From the NCBI RefSeq assembly GCF_900290195.1, contig NZ_OLMF01000004.1:919501-983500 (forward strand): a stretch of DNA of 64,000 nt. Reading direction: 5' to 3'. The DNA is from Anaerococcus marasmi. GTDB taxonomy: Bacteria > Bacillota > Clostridia > Tissierellales > Peptoniphilaceae. The notes below the pieces were generated by a model. The model saw nothing but the letters and a program-made list of their open reading frames with translations. It was not told the origin of the DNA and searched no databases. The position numbers and the translations under genes are program-made. Shown one piece after another: positions 27,300 through 35,221 of this stretch (position 1 is its first letter; the number at the start of each line of letters is the position of its first letter).

Positions 27300-27312
27300 A
27301 AATACTCCTAAT

Positions 27313-27335
27313 AAAAAAAGCTCTCCGAAGAGAGC
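27313..27335 (-). terminator. Intrinsic terminator after the Gly-Cys tRNA pair
   Basis: Minus strand GCTCTC-TTCG-GAGAGC followed by seven T; starts 5 bp after the tRNA-Cys CCA end. Confidence 0.9.
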
Positions 27336-27339
27336 GATT

Positions 27340-27413
27340 TGGAGGCGCCACTCAGATTTGAACTGAGGGTAAAGGTGTTGCAGACCTCTGCCTTACCACT
27401 TGGCTATGGCGCC
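27340..27413 (-). tRNA. tRNA-Cys (GCA)
   Basis: 74 bases including the encoded CCA. Acceptor GGCGCCA pairs with TGGCGCC. The anticodon loop CTGCAAC reads GCA, and the T arm contains GTTCAAAT. It is in tandem with tRNA-Gly on the same strand, 8 bp apart. Confidence 0.96.
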
Positions 27414-27421
27414 AAATACAA

Positions 27422-27496
27422 TGGAGCGGATGACGAGATTCGAACTCGCGACCCTCGCCTTGGCAAGGCGATGCTCTACCACTGAGCCACATCCGC
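27422..27496 (-). tRNA. tRNA-Gly (GCC)
   Basis: 75 bases including CCA. Acceptor GCGGATG pairs with CATCCGC. The anticodon loop TTGCCAA reads GCC; GTTCGAATC marks the T loop. First gene of the two-tRNA unit. Confidence 0.96.
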
Positions 27497-27599
27497 ACAT
27501 CTATTATTATATATCATAATTTGGATTTGTAAAGTTTTTATTATATTTTATTTAATTTAAAAAAATTAAATAGCTAAGAAACCAGTATATCTATGCTTA

Positions 27600-27625
27600 G
27601 AGATCTCTCGACTGCGCTCGAGATA
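27600..27625. repeat. Hairpin near the repeat cluster
   Basis: ATCTCTCGA-CTGCGC-TCGAGAT: a perfect eight-pair stem (ATCTC-TCGA arms) standing alone between tRNA-Gly and the GC-rich repeats. No T run, so not a normal terminator. Confidence 0.6.
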
Positions 27626-27683
27626 AGGGTTGTTTATAATACTCTTATAATTATAACAGTAAGGTAAATTTCATCCTTGGCTA

Positions 27684-28066
27684 GACGGGCCTTCTGCTTC
27701 GCAGAACCACTCCGTGGTGGGTCCTCTCTGTGCCAGTTAAATGACCCTTGATTTGGGCGCTCTATGCCGCTTGGGCAAGTTTTAACCCGAAAACCGCTTG
27801 CGATAGCAAGCTTTGAGTTAAGCAAAGCTTAACGCGTTTTCGTACGGGCCTGTTTATTCTCGGGCTTCGCCCTGCGACCATTTCATGGAGACTCCTCCTA
27901 TAGCCGGAGCGGCCTTCTGCTTCGCAGAACCACTCCGTGGAGGGTCCTCTACTGGCCGGACGGGCCTGCTGCTTCGCAGAACCATTTCATGGAGACTCCT
28001 CCATAAGCCGGAGGGGCCTTCTGCTTCGCAGAACCACTCCGTGGAGGGTCCTCTACTGGCCGGACG
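27684..28066. repeat. GC-rich array of about 53-bp hairpin repeat units
   Basis: Units start near 27685 (A-type), 27845 (partial B-type), 27908 (A), 27961 (B) and 28014 (A); A to A is 106 bp. Each unit carries TTCTGC-TTC-GCAGAA (or CTGC-TTC-GCAG) and a second hairpin, CCAC-TCC-GTGG in A and CCAT-TTC-ATGG in B, so the stem is kept by a paired change. The array is much richer in GC than its surroundings. Short ORFs crossing it are repeat artefacts. It lies between tRNA-Gly and tRNA-Phe; a spreading palindromic element or structured RNA is possible. Confidence 0.75.
27786..27842. repeat. Branched inverted repeat (cruciform-like)
   Basis: An outer stem CGAAAAC...GTTTTCG (27788-27794 with 27836-27842) encloses two inner hairpins, GCTTGC-GATA-GCAAGC and a second built on AAGCTTTG...CAAAGCTT. 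Flanked on both sides by the 53-bp repeat units. Confidence 0.65.
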
Positions 28067-28077
28067 GGCCTGCTTTT

Positions 28078-28153
28078 TGGTGCCCAGAGGCGGAATCGAA
28101 CCACCGACACGGGGATTTTCAGTCCCCTGCTCTACCGACTGAGCTATCTGGGC
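28078..28153 (-). tRNA. tRNA-Phe (GAA)
   Basis: 76 bases including CCA. Acceptor GCCCAGA pairs with TCTGGGC. The anticodon loop CTGAAAA reads GAA; GTTCGATTC marks the T loop. The repeat array abuts its 3' end within 12 bp. Confidence 0.96.
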
Positions 28154-28272
28154 TTATTTGTTGATACTTGTATATGATAACATAGGATTTTGGCTTTGTC
28201 AAATGTTTTCATTACTCTTCGGTTTTTATTTTGTTTGATTTCTTTATTTTGTTTCATTAGAGTCTTTTCTAT

Positions 28273-28304
28273 AAAAATAGACGGAAATTTCTTCCGCCTA
28301 TTTC
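28273..28304 (-). terminator. Intrinsic terminator after the ABC exporter operon
   Basis: Minus strand AATAGGCGGAA-GAAAT-TTCCGTCTATT followed by TTTAT; about 30 bp beyond the ABC stop codon. Confidence 0.8.
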
Positions 28305-28333
28305 TATATAGTTCTTATATCTTATATTTTTAT

Positions 28334-30199
28334 CTAGTCTAGCTCTAGTTGACCAGTGTAGAGTTGCCAATAGGTTCCCTTTTCTTCTATTAGCTTATCA
28401 TGGTTTCCTCTTTCTATTATCCTTCCATTTTCCATTACCATTATGACATCGGAGTTTTGGATGGTGGATAGTCTGTGGGCTATTACTATTGAGGTTGATC
28501 CTGCCATGAGGTTATCCATGGCTTCAGTTACTTCAAGTTCTGTTGCTGTATCTATAGAGCTTGTCGCCTCGTCTAGGATTAGCATTGGTGGCTCGGCAAT
28601 TGCCGCTCTTGAGATCGATATGAGCTGATTTTGTCCATCTGATAGACTTGATCCGTCTCCGTTTATTTCTGTATCGTATCCTTCAGGGAGTCTCTTTATG
28701 AAGGAGTCTGCTCCTGATAGTCTTGCGGCTGAGTTGATTTGTTCAGAATCTGCGTCAAGCTTACCATATTTGATATTTCCTTCGATAGTATCAGTAAATA
28801 GGTTTACTTCTTGAAGCACCATGCCGAAGGCCCTTCTTAGAGCTTCTTTTTTTATATTTTTGATATTTATGCCATCGACTTCAATTATCCCATTGTCTAT
28901 TTCATAAAATCTAGTAATTACATTGGTTATGGTTGTCTTTCCAGCTCCAGTTGATCCTACAAAGGCAATCTTCTCGCCTGGATCTGCGTAGAAGGAGATG
29001 TCTTTTAGGATTTGGTTTTTGCCATCGTAGGAGAAGTCCACGTTTTTAAATTCCAATCTTCCTTCTAGGAGTTGGTATTTATCTTCACCGTCTTCTTCCC
29101 ATTTCCAAGCATATCTTCCACTCATTCCAACATGTTCTGTGATTGTTCCGTCTCTTCTAACTATTGCGCTTACAAGGTCAATGTAGCCTGTGTCGATTTC
29201 TTCTTCCATATCCATCACCTCAAATATCCTATCAGCTCCAGCGAGGGCTTGGAATACTGCATTTGCTTGTTGGGATATATTTACTATAGGGTTTTGGATT
29301 TGTCTAATGTTTGATAGGAAGGCTGCAAGAACTCCAACTGTGATATTTCCTTTTATAGTAAGATATACTCCAAGAACTGTGATTAGGGCGTAAAGAATAT
29401 TTACAGAGTTTAGAAGAAAAGGCATAATCTTTCCTGCTGTAATATTTGCCTCCGCAAAACTTGCTCTTAGGTCCTCACTTTTTTTAGAAAATTCTTCTTC
29501 AGCAATTTTCTCCCTAGAAAACACCTTAACCACCTTTTGGCCTGATAGCATCTCTTCATTGAAACCGTGAAGCTTTGACACGTTGGCTTGGGCCTTGGCG
29601 AAAAACTTCCCTGACTTTAGTACAATCTTCGATAGGATTGGAATCATCACTACAAGTCCTATGATTAGAGATAAGGTTAGACTAAAGTCTAGCTTAAACA
29701 TAACGATTATAGTCCCAAAGAAGGTTAGTAAACTTCTTATAATTGTAGGAACTGTATTGGCCAAGGCTTGGGATAGGACGTCCGTATCATTTGTGAAACG
29801 ACTCATAATTTCCCCGTGTTGATTATTATCGAAAAATCTTACAGGTAGAGTTTGAATCTTATCGAAAAGATCGTGTCTTATGTTTCTAATTGATCTTTCA
29901 CCGACTCTTACCATAAGTCTTGAATAGATTAAGCTTGTTAGAGCTGATACTAAATAGATAAAGGCCATTTGTATAACAGCTGTCTTAAGTCCTGGGACAT
30001 CTCCTTTGAGGATATGATTATCTATTATAGGCTGGAGCATATTTACTCCCCAAATTTGGGTCACTGTAGATATTATTACTCCAAGGATAATCACAATCAT
30101 CTGCCATTTGTAATCAAAGAGATAGGCCATGAGCCTTGACAAGGACTTAAATGACATTTTCCTTCTGTAATCTTTTTTTTGTATGCGATTATCAGTCAT
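28334..30199 (-). CDS. ABC transporter, permease-ATPase fusion (second half-transporter)
   Basis: 621 residues from ATG at 30199, eight bases behind GGGAGG inside the end of the upstream gene; longer in-frame starts are rejected. An N-terminal six-helix exporter domain (about 30-330) precedes an ATPase with Walker A GSTGAGKTT, a degenerate signature LSDGQNQLISISRA (LSDGQ in place of LSGGQ), and Walker B LILDEATSSID. Between them is an unusual 30-residue insert before the ATPase (near YIDLVSAIVRRDGTITEHVG), typical of YheH/LmrD-like partners. It forms a heterodimer with the overlapping upstream gene, exporting an unknown drug or lipid. Confidence 0.9.
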   Translation of the reverse strand: MTDNRIQKKDYRRKMSFKSLSRLMAYLFDYKWQMIVIILGVIISTVTQIWGVNMLQPIIDNHILKGDVPGLKTAVIQMAFIYLVSALTSLIYSRLMVRVGERSIRNIRHDLFDKIQTLPVRFFDNNQHGEIMSRFTNDTDVLSQALANTVPTIIRSLLTFFGTIIVMFKLDFSLTLSLIIGLVVMIPILSKIVLKSGKFFAKAQANVSKLHGFNEEMLSGQKVVKVFSREKIAEEEFSKKSEDLRASFAEANITAGKIMPFLLNSVNILYALITVLGVYLTIKGNITVGVLAAFLSNIRQIQNPIVNISQQANAVFQALAGADRIFEVMDMEEEIDTGYIDLVSAIVRRDGTITEHVGMSGRYAWKWEEDGEDKYQLLEGRLEFKNVDFSYDGKNQILKDISFYADPGEKIAFVGSTGAGKTTITNVITRFYEIDNGIIEVDGINIKNIKKEALRRAFGMVLQEVNLFTDTIEGNIKYGKLDADSEQINSAARLSGADSFIKRLPEGYDTEINGDGSSLSDGQNQLISISRAAIAEPPMLILDEATSSIDTATELEVTEAMDNLMAGSTSIVIAHRLSTIQNSDVIMVMENGRIIERGNHDKLIEEKGTYWQLYTGQLELD

Positions 30200-31955
30200 T
30201 ATCATTACCTCCCTGTTGTTGAATATCATAAGTTTGTCTGTAGTTTTTATTTCTTTCATAAAGCTCGTCGTGAGTGCCTATATCAGAAATTTTTCCTTCT
30301 TCCATAACGATAATTCTATCTGCGTACTTAAAGGAAGACACTCTTTGGGAGATTATGATTTTGGTAAGATCCTTTAAGTTTCGATCTATTCCTTCCATAA
30401 TCGCAGTTTCAGTCTTGGTATCTACTGCAGATGTTGAGTTATCGAGTATCAAGATTTTTGGTTTCTTTAAGAGAGACCTAGCTATGGTTAGCCTTTGTCT
30501 TTGACCACCGGAAACTCCACTTCCTCCCTGGCCTAGGACTGATTCATATGAGTCATTTCTTTCTCTTACGAATTCATCTGCTTGGGCAATTTCTGCTGCA
30601 AGACGAACTTCTTCATCACCTGCTTCGCTATCTCCCCAGCGTAAGTTATCCGCTATAGTTCCAGAGAAAAGTGTGTTTTTCTGAAGTACTATTGAAACTT
30701 TATCTCTTAAGGTCTTAAGGTCATATTCTCTTATGTCATGCCCCCCCACCTTAAGGCTTCCCTTACTTATATCGTAAAGTCTTGGTATAAGTTGGACTAG
30801 GGTAGACTTGGCAGAGCCTGTTGGTCCAAGGATTCCTATTGACTCTCCGCTTTTGATGTGAAGATTGATATCTTCAAGCTGATAATTATCTGAATCTTCC
30901 TCGTACTTAAAGGAAACATAATCAAAGTCGATTGATCCATCTTCAAGGTCAAGACCTTCTACTTTGTCATCATTATCCATTGTTGGCTCTCTTTTTATAA
31001 CTTCAACTACACGGGTTATACCTGGTGAAGCTGCCATAAACATAGTAAGAACCATGCTCATACCGATGAAGGCTCCTAGAAGCATAATTGCATACATGTT
31101 AAAGGAAATTAGATCTCCTACTCCAAGTCTGCCCTCGATAATCTCAATACCGCCATAGTAGGTTAGACCTACGAAGGTTGCAAACAAAATAAAGTTTGCT
31201 ACAGGGAAGACATAGCTCATAGGCCCTTGGGATCCATCTGCTAGCTTAAACATCTCTTCGTTTTGAAGGCCAAACTTATCCAGTTCATATCTTTTTCTAA
31301 CGAAGGACTTGATTACCCTCATATTGTTTAGGTTTTCTTCTATAACTAGATTTAACTTATCGTATTGGAAACGAGCCTTCTTGAACTTTGGTAAAGCGTA
31401 GGTAGTAAGTGCCATCAAGGCTATGAAAAGCAAAGGCACTGCTACAAGAAATATAAGGGACAATTTGGCACTGGCCCTAAAGGCTAAAACAAAGGAAAAT
31501 ATAGCCATAACAATAGTCTTACCTACAAATCTTGTTGACATAAACATTGATTGGGCTAACTGTTGCATATCAGAAGTTAACCTGGTTAAGAGAGATGGAA
31601 CTCCAAAATATTCCAAGTCCTCGAAAGAAAACTTCTGTATGTTTTTGTATTGGGCCCTTCTTGCATTGTCAGCAAGTCCACTCGAAGTAAGACCTGCGTT
31701 TTTAGTAGCTTGCATACCAAAGTACATGGTTACAAGAGAAAGAACTACCATCAATACTCCATATTTTATAGCAAGACCTAAGTCCTTGTCGTTTACGGCA
31801 GTATTTAGGGTCATACCCATAATCATTGGTATAAGTAGTTCTAGAATTGTCTCAAGCGTTGTGAAAATCTGCGACAGCAATCTAGTTTTTTTGTACTTTC
31901 CAAGATGCCTCTTCATATAAGAAAAGGATCTGTTAAATTCCTTTATACTATTCAT
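30192..31955 (-). CDS. ABC transporter, permease-ATPase fusion (first half-transporter)
   Basis: 587 residues. Exporter membrane domain (about 20-310), then an ATPase with Walker A GPTGSAKSTL, signature VSGGQRQRLTIARSLL, and Walker B ILILDNSTSAVD, where Asn-Ser replaces the catalytic Glu region (DNSTSA instead of DEATSA). That marks a non-catalytic site, normal for one half of a heterodimeric exporter. Its last eight bases overlap the next half-transporter. Starts four bases inside the MarR gene (ATGA-type coupling). Confidence 0.9.
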   Translation of the reverse strand: MNSIKEFNRSFSYMKRHLGKYKKTRLLSQIFTTLETILELLIPMIMGMTLNTAVNDKDLGLAIKYGVLMVVLSLVTMYFGMQATKNAGLTSSGLADNARRAQYKNIQKFSFEDLEYFGVPSLLTRLTSDMQQLAQSMFMSTRFVGKTIVMAIFSFVLAFRASAKLSLIFLVAVPLLFIALMALTTYALPKFKKARFQYDKLNLVIEENLNNMRVIKSFVRKRYELDKFGLQNEEMFKLADGSQGPMSYVFPVANFILFATFVGLTYYGGIEIIEGRLGVGDLISFNMYAIMLLGAFIGMSMVLTMFMAASPGITRVVEVIKREPTMDNDDKVEGLDLEDGSIDFDYVSFKYEEDSDNYQLEDINLHIKSGESIGILGPTGSAKSTLVQLIPRLYDISKGSLKVGGHDIREYDLKTLRDKVSIVLQKNTLFSGTIADNLRWGDSEAGDEEVRLAAEIAQADEFVRERNDSYESVLGQGGSGVSGGQRQRLTIARSLLKKPKILILDNSTSAVDTKTETAIMEGIDRNLKDLTKIIISQRVSSFKYADRIIVMEEGKISDIGTHDELYERNKNYRQTYDIQQQGGNDND

Positions 31956-32395
31956 CTATCCTCCTTCATAAAATTATTAGAAATTGAATCCAAGAGAAGC
32001 TCTAAGTATTTAGTAATCTCTCTTACATTCCCTTCTCCCAAATCCTCATACATGGCCCTGTTGGCCTCTTCTATTGGGACTAAGACCTCTCTCATCCTAA
32101 ACTCACCCTTCTTAGTAAGGTAGAGGTTTTTCGCCCTCTTGTCAGCCTCATCTCTTCTAAGTTCGATAAACTCCTTCTCCTTTAAATTCATGATTGCGCT
32201 ATTAATAGTCTGTTTGGGGGCTTTGAACTTATTTACGAGAGTCTTTTGCTTTACTTTTTCATTCATTCCGATTTGGATTAGAATCATACTTTCCAAATCG
32301 TTTAGGCCATAATAGTTTGCTCTTTCTCTATTGAGGCCATTGGCCTTTCTTAGTAGAGAAAAAATATTAATTATGGCTTTTAGTTTTTCGTCCAT
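31952..32395 (-). CDS. MarR family regulator of the ABC exporter
   Basis: 147 residues. Winged helix with KTLVNKFKAPKQTINSAIMN as the recognition region and the wing RRDEADKRAKNLYLTKKGE. It is the first gene of the exporter operon. Its promoter contains a perfect inverted repeat between -35 and -10, so autorepression of the operon is likely. Inducer unknown. Confidence 0.88.
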   Translation of the reverse strand: MDEKLKAIINIFSLLRKANGLNRERANYYGLNDLESMILIQIGMNEKVKQKTLVNKFKAPKQTINSAIMNLKEKEFIELRRDEADKRAKNLYLTKKGEFRMREVLVPIEEANRAMYEDLGEGNVREITKYLELLLDSISNNFMKEDR

Positions 32396-32424
32396 CTACC
32401 CTCCTTACTTTTACTTACCATCAT

Positions 32425-32452
32425 ATTATAGTCCGATTTTGGACTATGTCAA
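32425..32452 (-). promoter_or_regulatory. MarR-ABC promoter with embedded operator
   Basis: Minus strand TTGACA (32452-32447), 16-bp spacer, TATAAT (32430-32425). The inverted repeat ATAGTCC-GATTTT-GGACTAT (32428-32447) fills the spacer and touches both hexamers, the expected site for the MarR dimer. Confidence 0.85.
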
Positions 32453-32497
32453 GTGAAAAATTCTCCTTAGATTGTATAGTATAAAACGAGGTGAAAC

Positions 32498-33403
32498 ATG
32501 ATTAAATACTTACAAGAAGAAAACATAGACGAAAATTTGATAAAACAATTAGAAGAATATAGAAAAGAAAATGGACTTACTGATAACGACAGAGTAATTA
32601 AGCCTGAGTACAAATACTACGGCAAGGAAGTTCTAGAGCAAGCCATAGCCGCCCTCCTCGCAGGAAAAAACATCCTCCTTACAGGAGCAAAGGCTACGGG
32701 GAAAAATGTGCTTTCATCAAATCTTTCCTATCTCTTCCAAAGACCATCCTACAACGTATCCTTCCACGTAAACACAGATTCTGCCTCTCTTATAGGTGCA
32801 GATACTTTCAAAAACGGGGAAGTTGTATTTAGAAAGGGTCCTATCACAGAGGCAGCAGAAAAGGGAGGATTTGCTATCTTAGATGAGATCAATATGGCCA
32901 AAAACGAAGCCATATCAGTTCTTCACGCAACTCTCGACCACAGGAGGATAATAGATCTTTCTGGCTACGATAAGATTGCCTTAGATCCAAATACAAGATT
33001 TATAGCCACAATGAACTACGGATATGTAGGAACAAGGGAGCTTAACGAGGCCCTCTCTTCAAGATTTATGATTATTAATGTGCCAAACATAACTAAGGGA
33101 AATCTAGATAAACTACTAAAAGATAACTTCCCGACTCTTAAGGAAAAATACAGGAAGGCCTTTATCGATTTATTTATAAGTCTTCAAACAAAGAGCGAAA
33201 ACAATGAAATCTCCACTAAGTCTGTCGACCTACGTGGATTAATCGGAGCCATTGAAACTATAAAGATAGGTCTTTCTCCTTACCAAGCCTTGATGATGGG
33301 ACTAGTCAACAAATCCTTCGATGAATTCGAAAGACAAATTGTCCTCGATGCCTTAAAGAGCAAGATCCCAACAGATATAGGAGAAAGTGTATTTGATGAA
33401 TGA
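32498..33403 (+). CDS. MoxR-like AAA+ ATPase
   Basis: 301 residues. Walker A reads GAKATGKN (63-70), with Asn where Ser/Thr is usual. Walker B is AILDEINMA (126-134), sensor 1 lies in RFIATMNYGYVGTRELNEAL, and the Arg finger is in LSSRF. It resembles the AAA_5 dynein-related MoxR/CobS group, which acts with VWA proteins to remodel or insert metals into client enzymes. The stop overlaps the VWA gene. The client is not evident. Confidence 0.85.
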   Translation: MIKYLQEENIDENLIKQLEEYRKENGLTDNDRVIKPEYKYYGKEVLEQAIAALLAGKNILLTGAKATGKNVLSSNLSYLFQRPSYNVSFHVNTDSASLIGADTFKNGEVVFRKGPITEAAEKGGFAILDEINMAKNEAISVLHATLDHRRIIDLSGYDKIALDPNTRFIATMNYGYVGTRELNEALSSRFMIINVPNITKGNLDKLLKDNFPTLKEKYRKAFIDLFISLQTKSENNEISTKSVDLRGLIGAIETIKIGLSPYQALMMGLVNKSFDEFERQIVLDALKSKIPTDIGESVFDE

Positions 33404-35126
33404 TCAACTAGAAAAGATTAGACAGTACAACATAATCTGGGACTTCGCGAAAACCTATAAGTTCCTTCCCAAAAAATCCTTCCCCATGGAAGACATCTAC
33501 CTTAATATGGTCACAGGCTTTAAGATAGGGACTTTCGATTTTAAAATCCTAGATTCCTTCTTTGCCTATATCAAAAAAGACAATATGTTCTTTGATGATT
33601 TTAAGTTTATGACAGAAATTTTAATGGAAGAAATTGCCTTTAAGGAAATTGCCAAAGAAAATCTAGTTATAGCTGACTTTAGGAAAAAATACGCAAGAAA
33701 AGTCATGGAAAAATACTCCTACCATGAGCCAAAAGATCTAAGAGAGCAAATCGAGAAGGCCTACTACGGCAAGATTTTGGATAGGCCAATCACTGAGGGC
33801 AAACTCTTTAGAGATATCTACTCCGCCCTATTTTCTATCCACACCACAAAGACCAACGAATTAGTCGATGAATTGAATAATTTCTTTGAAAAATATTTTC
33901 GACTGGATAGGTCGGCCAAGGATAGGGATAGGTTTAAGGAAATGGTCTCAGAAAATAAGGCCAAGGACTTTAAGGATCCCGACGAGATTGATGATAAAAA
34001 CGCTGAGTACTCCGAAGAATATCTTTCAGAGCAATTTGGCATAGGTAGTGCAGAGTTTACTGGAAATATATATCTAGCTGAAAAGAAAGAAGACAATGAC
34101 AAAAACCTCATGTTTCTTAACACAGGCGAGGATACCTACCACTCATCTACAGAATTTATCGAGGACTTCTATGGGCTTTCTGTAATGGCTAAGGAGAAAG
34201 TCTCTGCCCTAGAAACAAAGCTTTGTAAGGGAATCCACAAGAACAAAAGGCTCTACTTCACTAGGGGAGAATATTCTACTAAGGCCAACGCTAGATTTTA
34301 CAAGAAAGGCCGCCGTGAACAAGCAGAGAAAACCGAAGCCTTTATCAAGGAAAATACAGCCATCAACAACAGATCTATTAACGAGCTAACCCTTTCAATC
34401 AAAAACTCCATAGCAAACTTCCTAGAATACAACGAAGTCTACAAAAACTATGGAGCGATCGACTCATCAAAGGCCTGGAGGGCAAATATCCTCCATGACT
34501 ACGATGTCTTTATCAATGAAGAAAGCGACGATATATCGAAGTTTAAGGTAGATCTAATACTCGATGGTTCTGCCAGCCAAATAGGTCGCCAGGCCATGGT
34601 CGCAAATGAGGCCTATATCATAGAAAAGGCCATGGATGCCCTAGATATTCCAATCAGAGTCATGAGTTTTTCTACTCTTAGGGACTTTACTGTCTTTAAT
34701 ATATATAGGGACTATGACGAAAAGGAAAATAACGAGAAGATTTTTAACTTTTTCGCATCAGGTTCAAACAGGGACGGCCTTGCCTTTAGAACTGTCCATG
34801 AACTGATCGAAAAGGATGACGAAAACACCAAAAATATTGTCATAATCCTTTCAGATGGTAAGCCCAATGATGAAAGAAGTAATATCAATACCGTAAAAAT
34901 GCTTGATAAGGACCAATATGTAGAAGAAGTTGCAGTCAAAGATACTGCCAAGGAAGTTAGAAATATAAAAGAAGATGAAATCTCAATTCTCGGAGTTTTC
35001 ACTGGAGAGGAAGAAGACGTAGAAAACGCCAAGTTAATCTATAACACAGACTTCTGTAGGATAACTAATCTAGAAAACTTCTCAAAGATTGTTTCAATCT
35101 TTATGAAAAACCAAATCCTTCAATAG
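33396..35126 (+). CDS. VWA domain protein, MoxR partner
   Basis: 576 residues from ATG at 33396, eight bases inside the ATPase gene. The N-terminal 370 residues are helical and charged with no family I recognise. The C-terminal VWA domain (about 385-560) has the MIDAS motif DGSAS (390-394), a Thr-containing strand near VMSFSTLRDFT and a distal IILSDGKPND. Architecture and pairing resemble NorD/CobT/CoxE-like partners of MoxR ATPases. It binds a divalent metal and probably a client protein; no cofactor-loaded enzyme gene lies beside it. Confidence 0.82.
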   Translation: MNDQLEKIRQYNIIWDFAKTYKFLPKKSFPMEDIYLNMVTGFKIGTFDFKILDSFFAYIKKDNMFFDDFKFMTEILMEEIAFKEIAKENLVIADFRKKYARKVMEKYSYHEPKDLREQIEKAYYGKILDRPITEGKLFRDIYSALFSIHTTKTNELVDELNNFFEKYFRLDRSAKDRDRFKEMVSENKAKDFKDPDEIDDKNAEYSEEYLSEQFGIGSAEFTGNIYLAEKKEDNDKNLMFLNTGEDTYHSSTEFIEDFYGLSVMAKEKVSALETKLCKGIHKNKRLYFTRGEYSTKANARFYKKGRREQAEKTEAFIKENTAINNRSINELTLSIKNSIANFLEYNEVYKNYGAIDSSKAWRANILHDYDVFINEESDDISKFKVDLILDGSASQIGRQAMVANEAYIIEKAMDALDIPIRVMSFSTLRDFTVFNIYRDYDEKENNEKIFNFFASGSNRDGLAFRTVHELIEKDDENTKNIVIILSDGKPNDERSNINTVKMLDKDQYVEEVAVKDTAKEVRNIKEDEISILGVFTGEEEDVENAKLIYNTDFCRITNLENFSKIVSIFMKNQILQ

Positions 35127-35165
35127 GATTTTAGGCTAATAATAAAAATCACTTATAAGAAAATT

Positions 35166-35187
35166 AGAGGGAATATCCCTCTTTTTT
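35166..35187 (+). terminator. Terminator after the VWA gene
   Basis: AGAGGGA-AT-ATCCCTCT followed by TTTTT on the plus strand. Confidence 0.85.
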
Positions 35188-35192
35188 CGTAC

Positions 35193-35213
35193 AAAAAACC
35201 GGCTCTAGGCCGG
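35193..35213 (-). terminator. Terminator after murJ
   Basis: Minus strand CCGGC-CTAGA-GCCGG followed by TTTTTT; back-to-back with the plus-strand terminator. Confidence 0.85.
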
Positions 35214-35221
35214 CAATTTTA

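Noticed and set aside
27684-28066. CRISPR array
   Set aside because: Unit length about 53 bp, units are directly adjoining with no unique spacers, and there are no cas genes nearby.
27634-28164. ORFs of 62-86 residues on both strands across the repeat region
   Set aside because: They consist of the 53-bp repeat read in several frames, have no RBS and partly run through tRNA-Phe.
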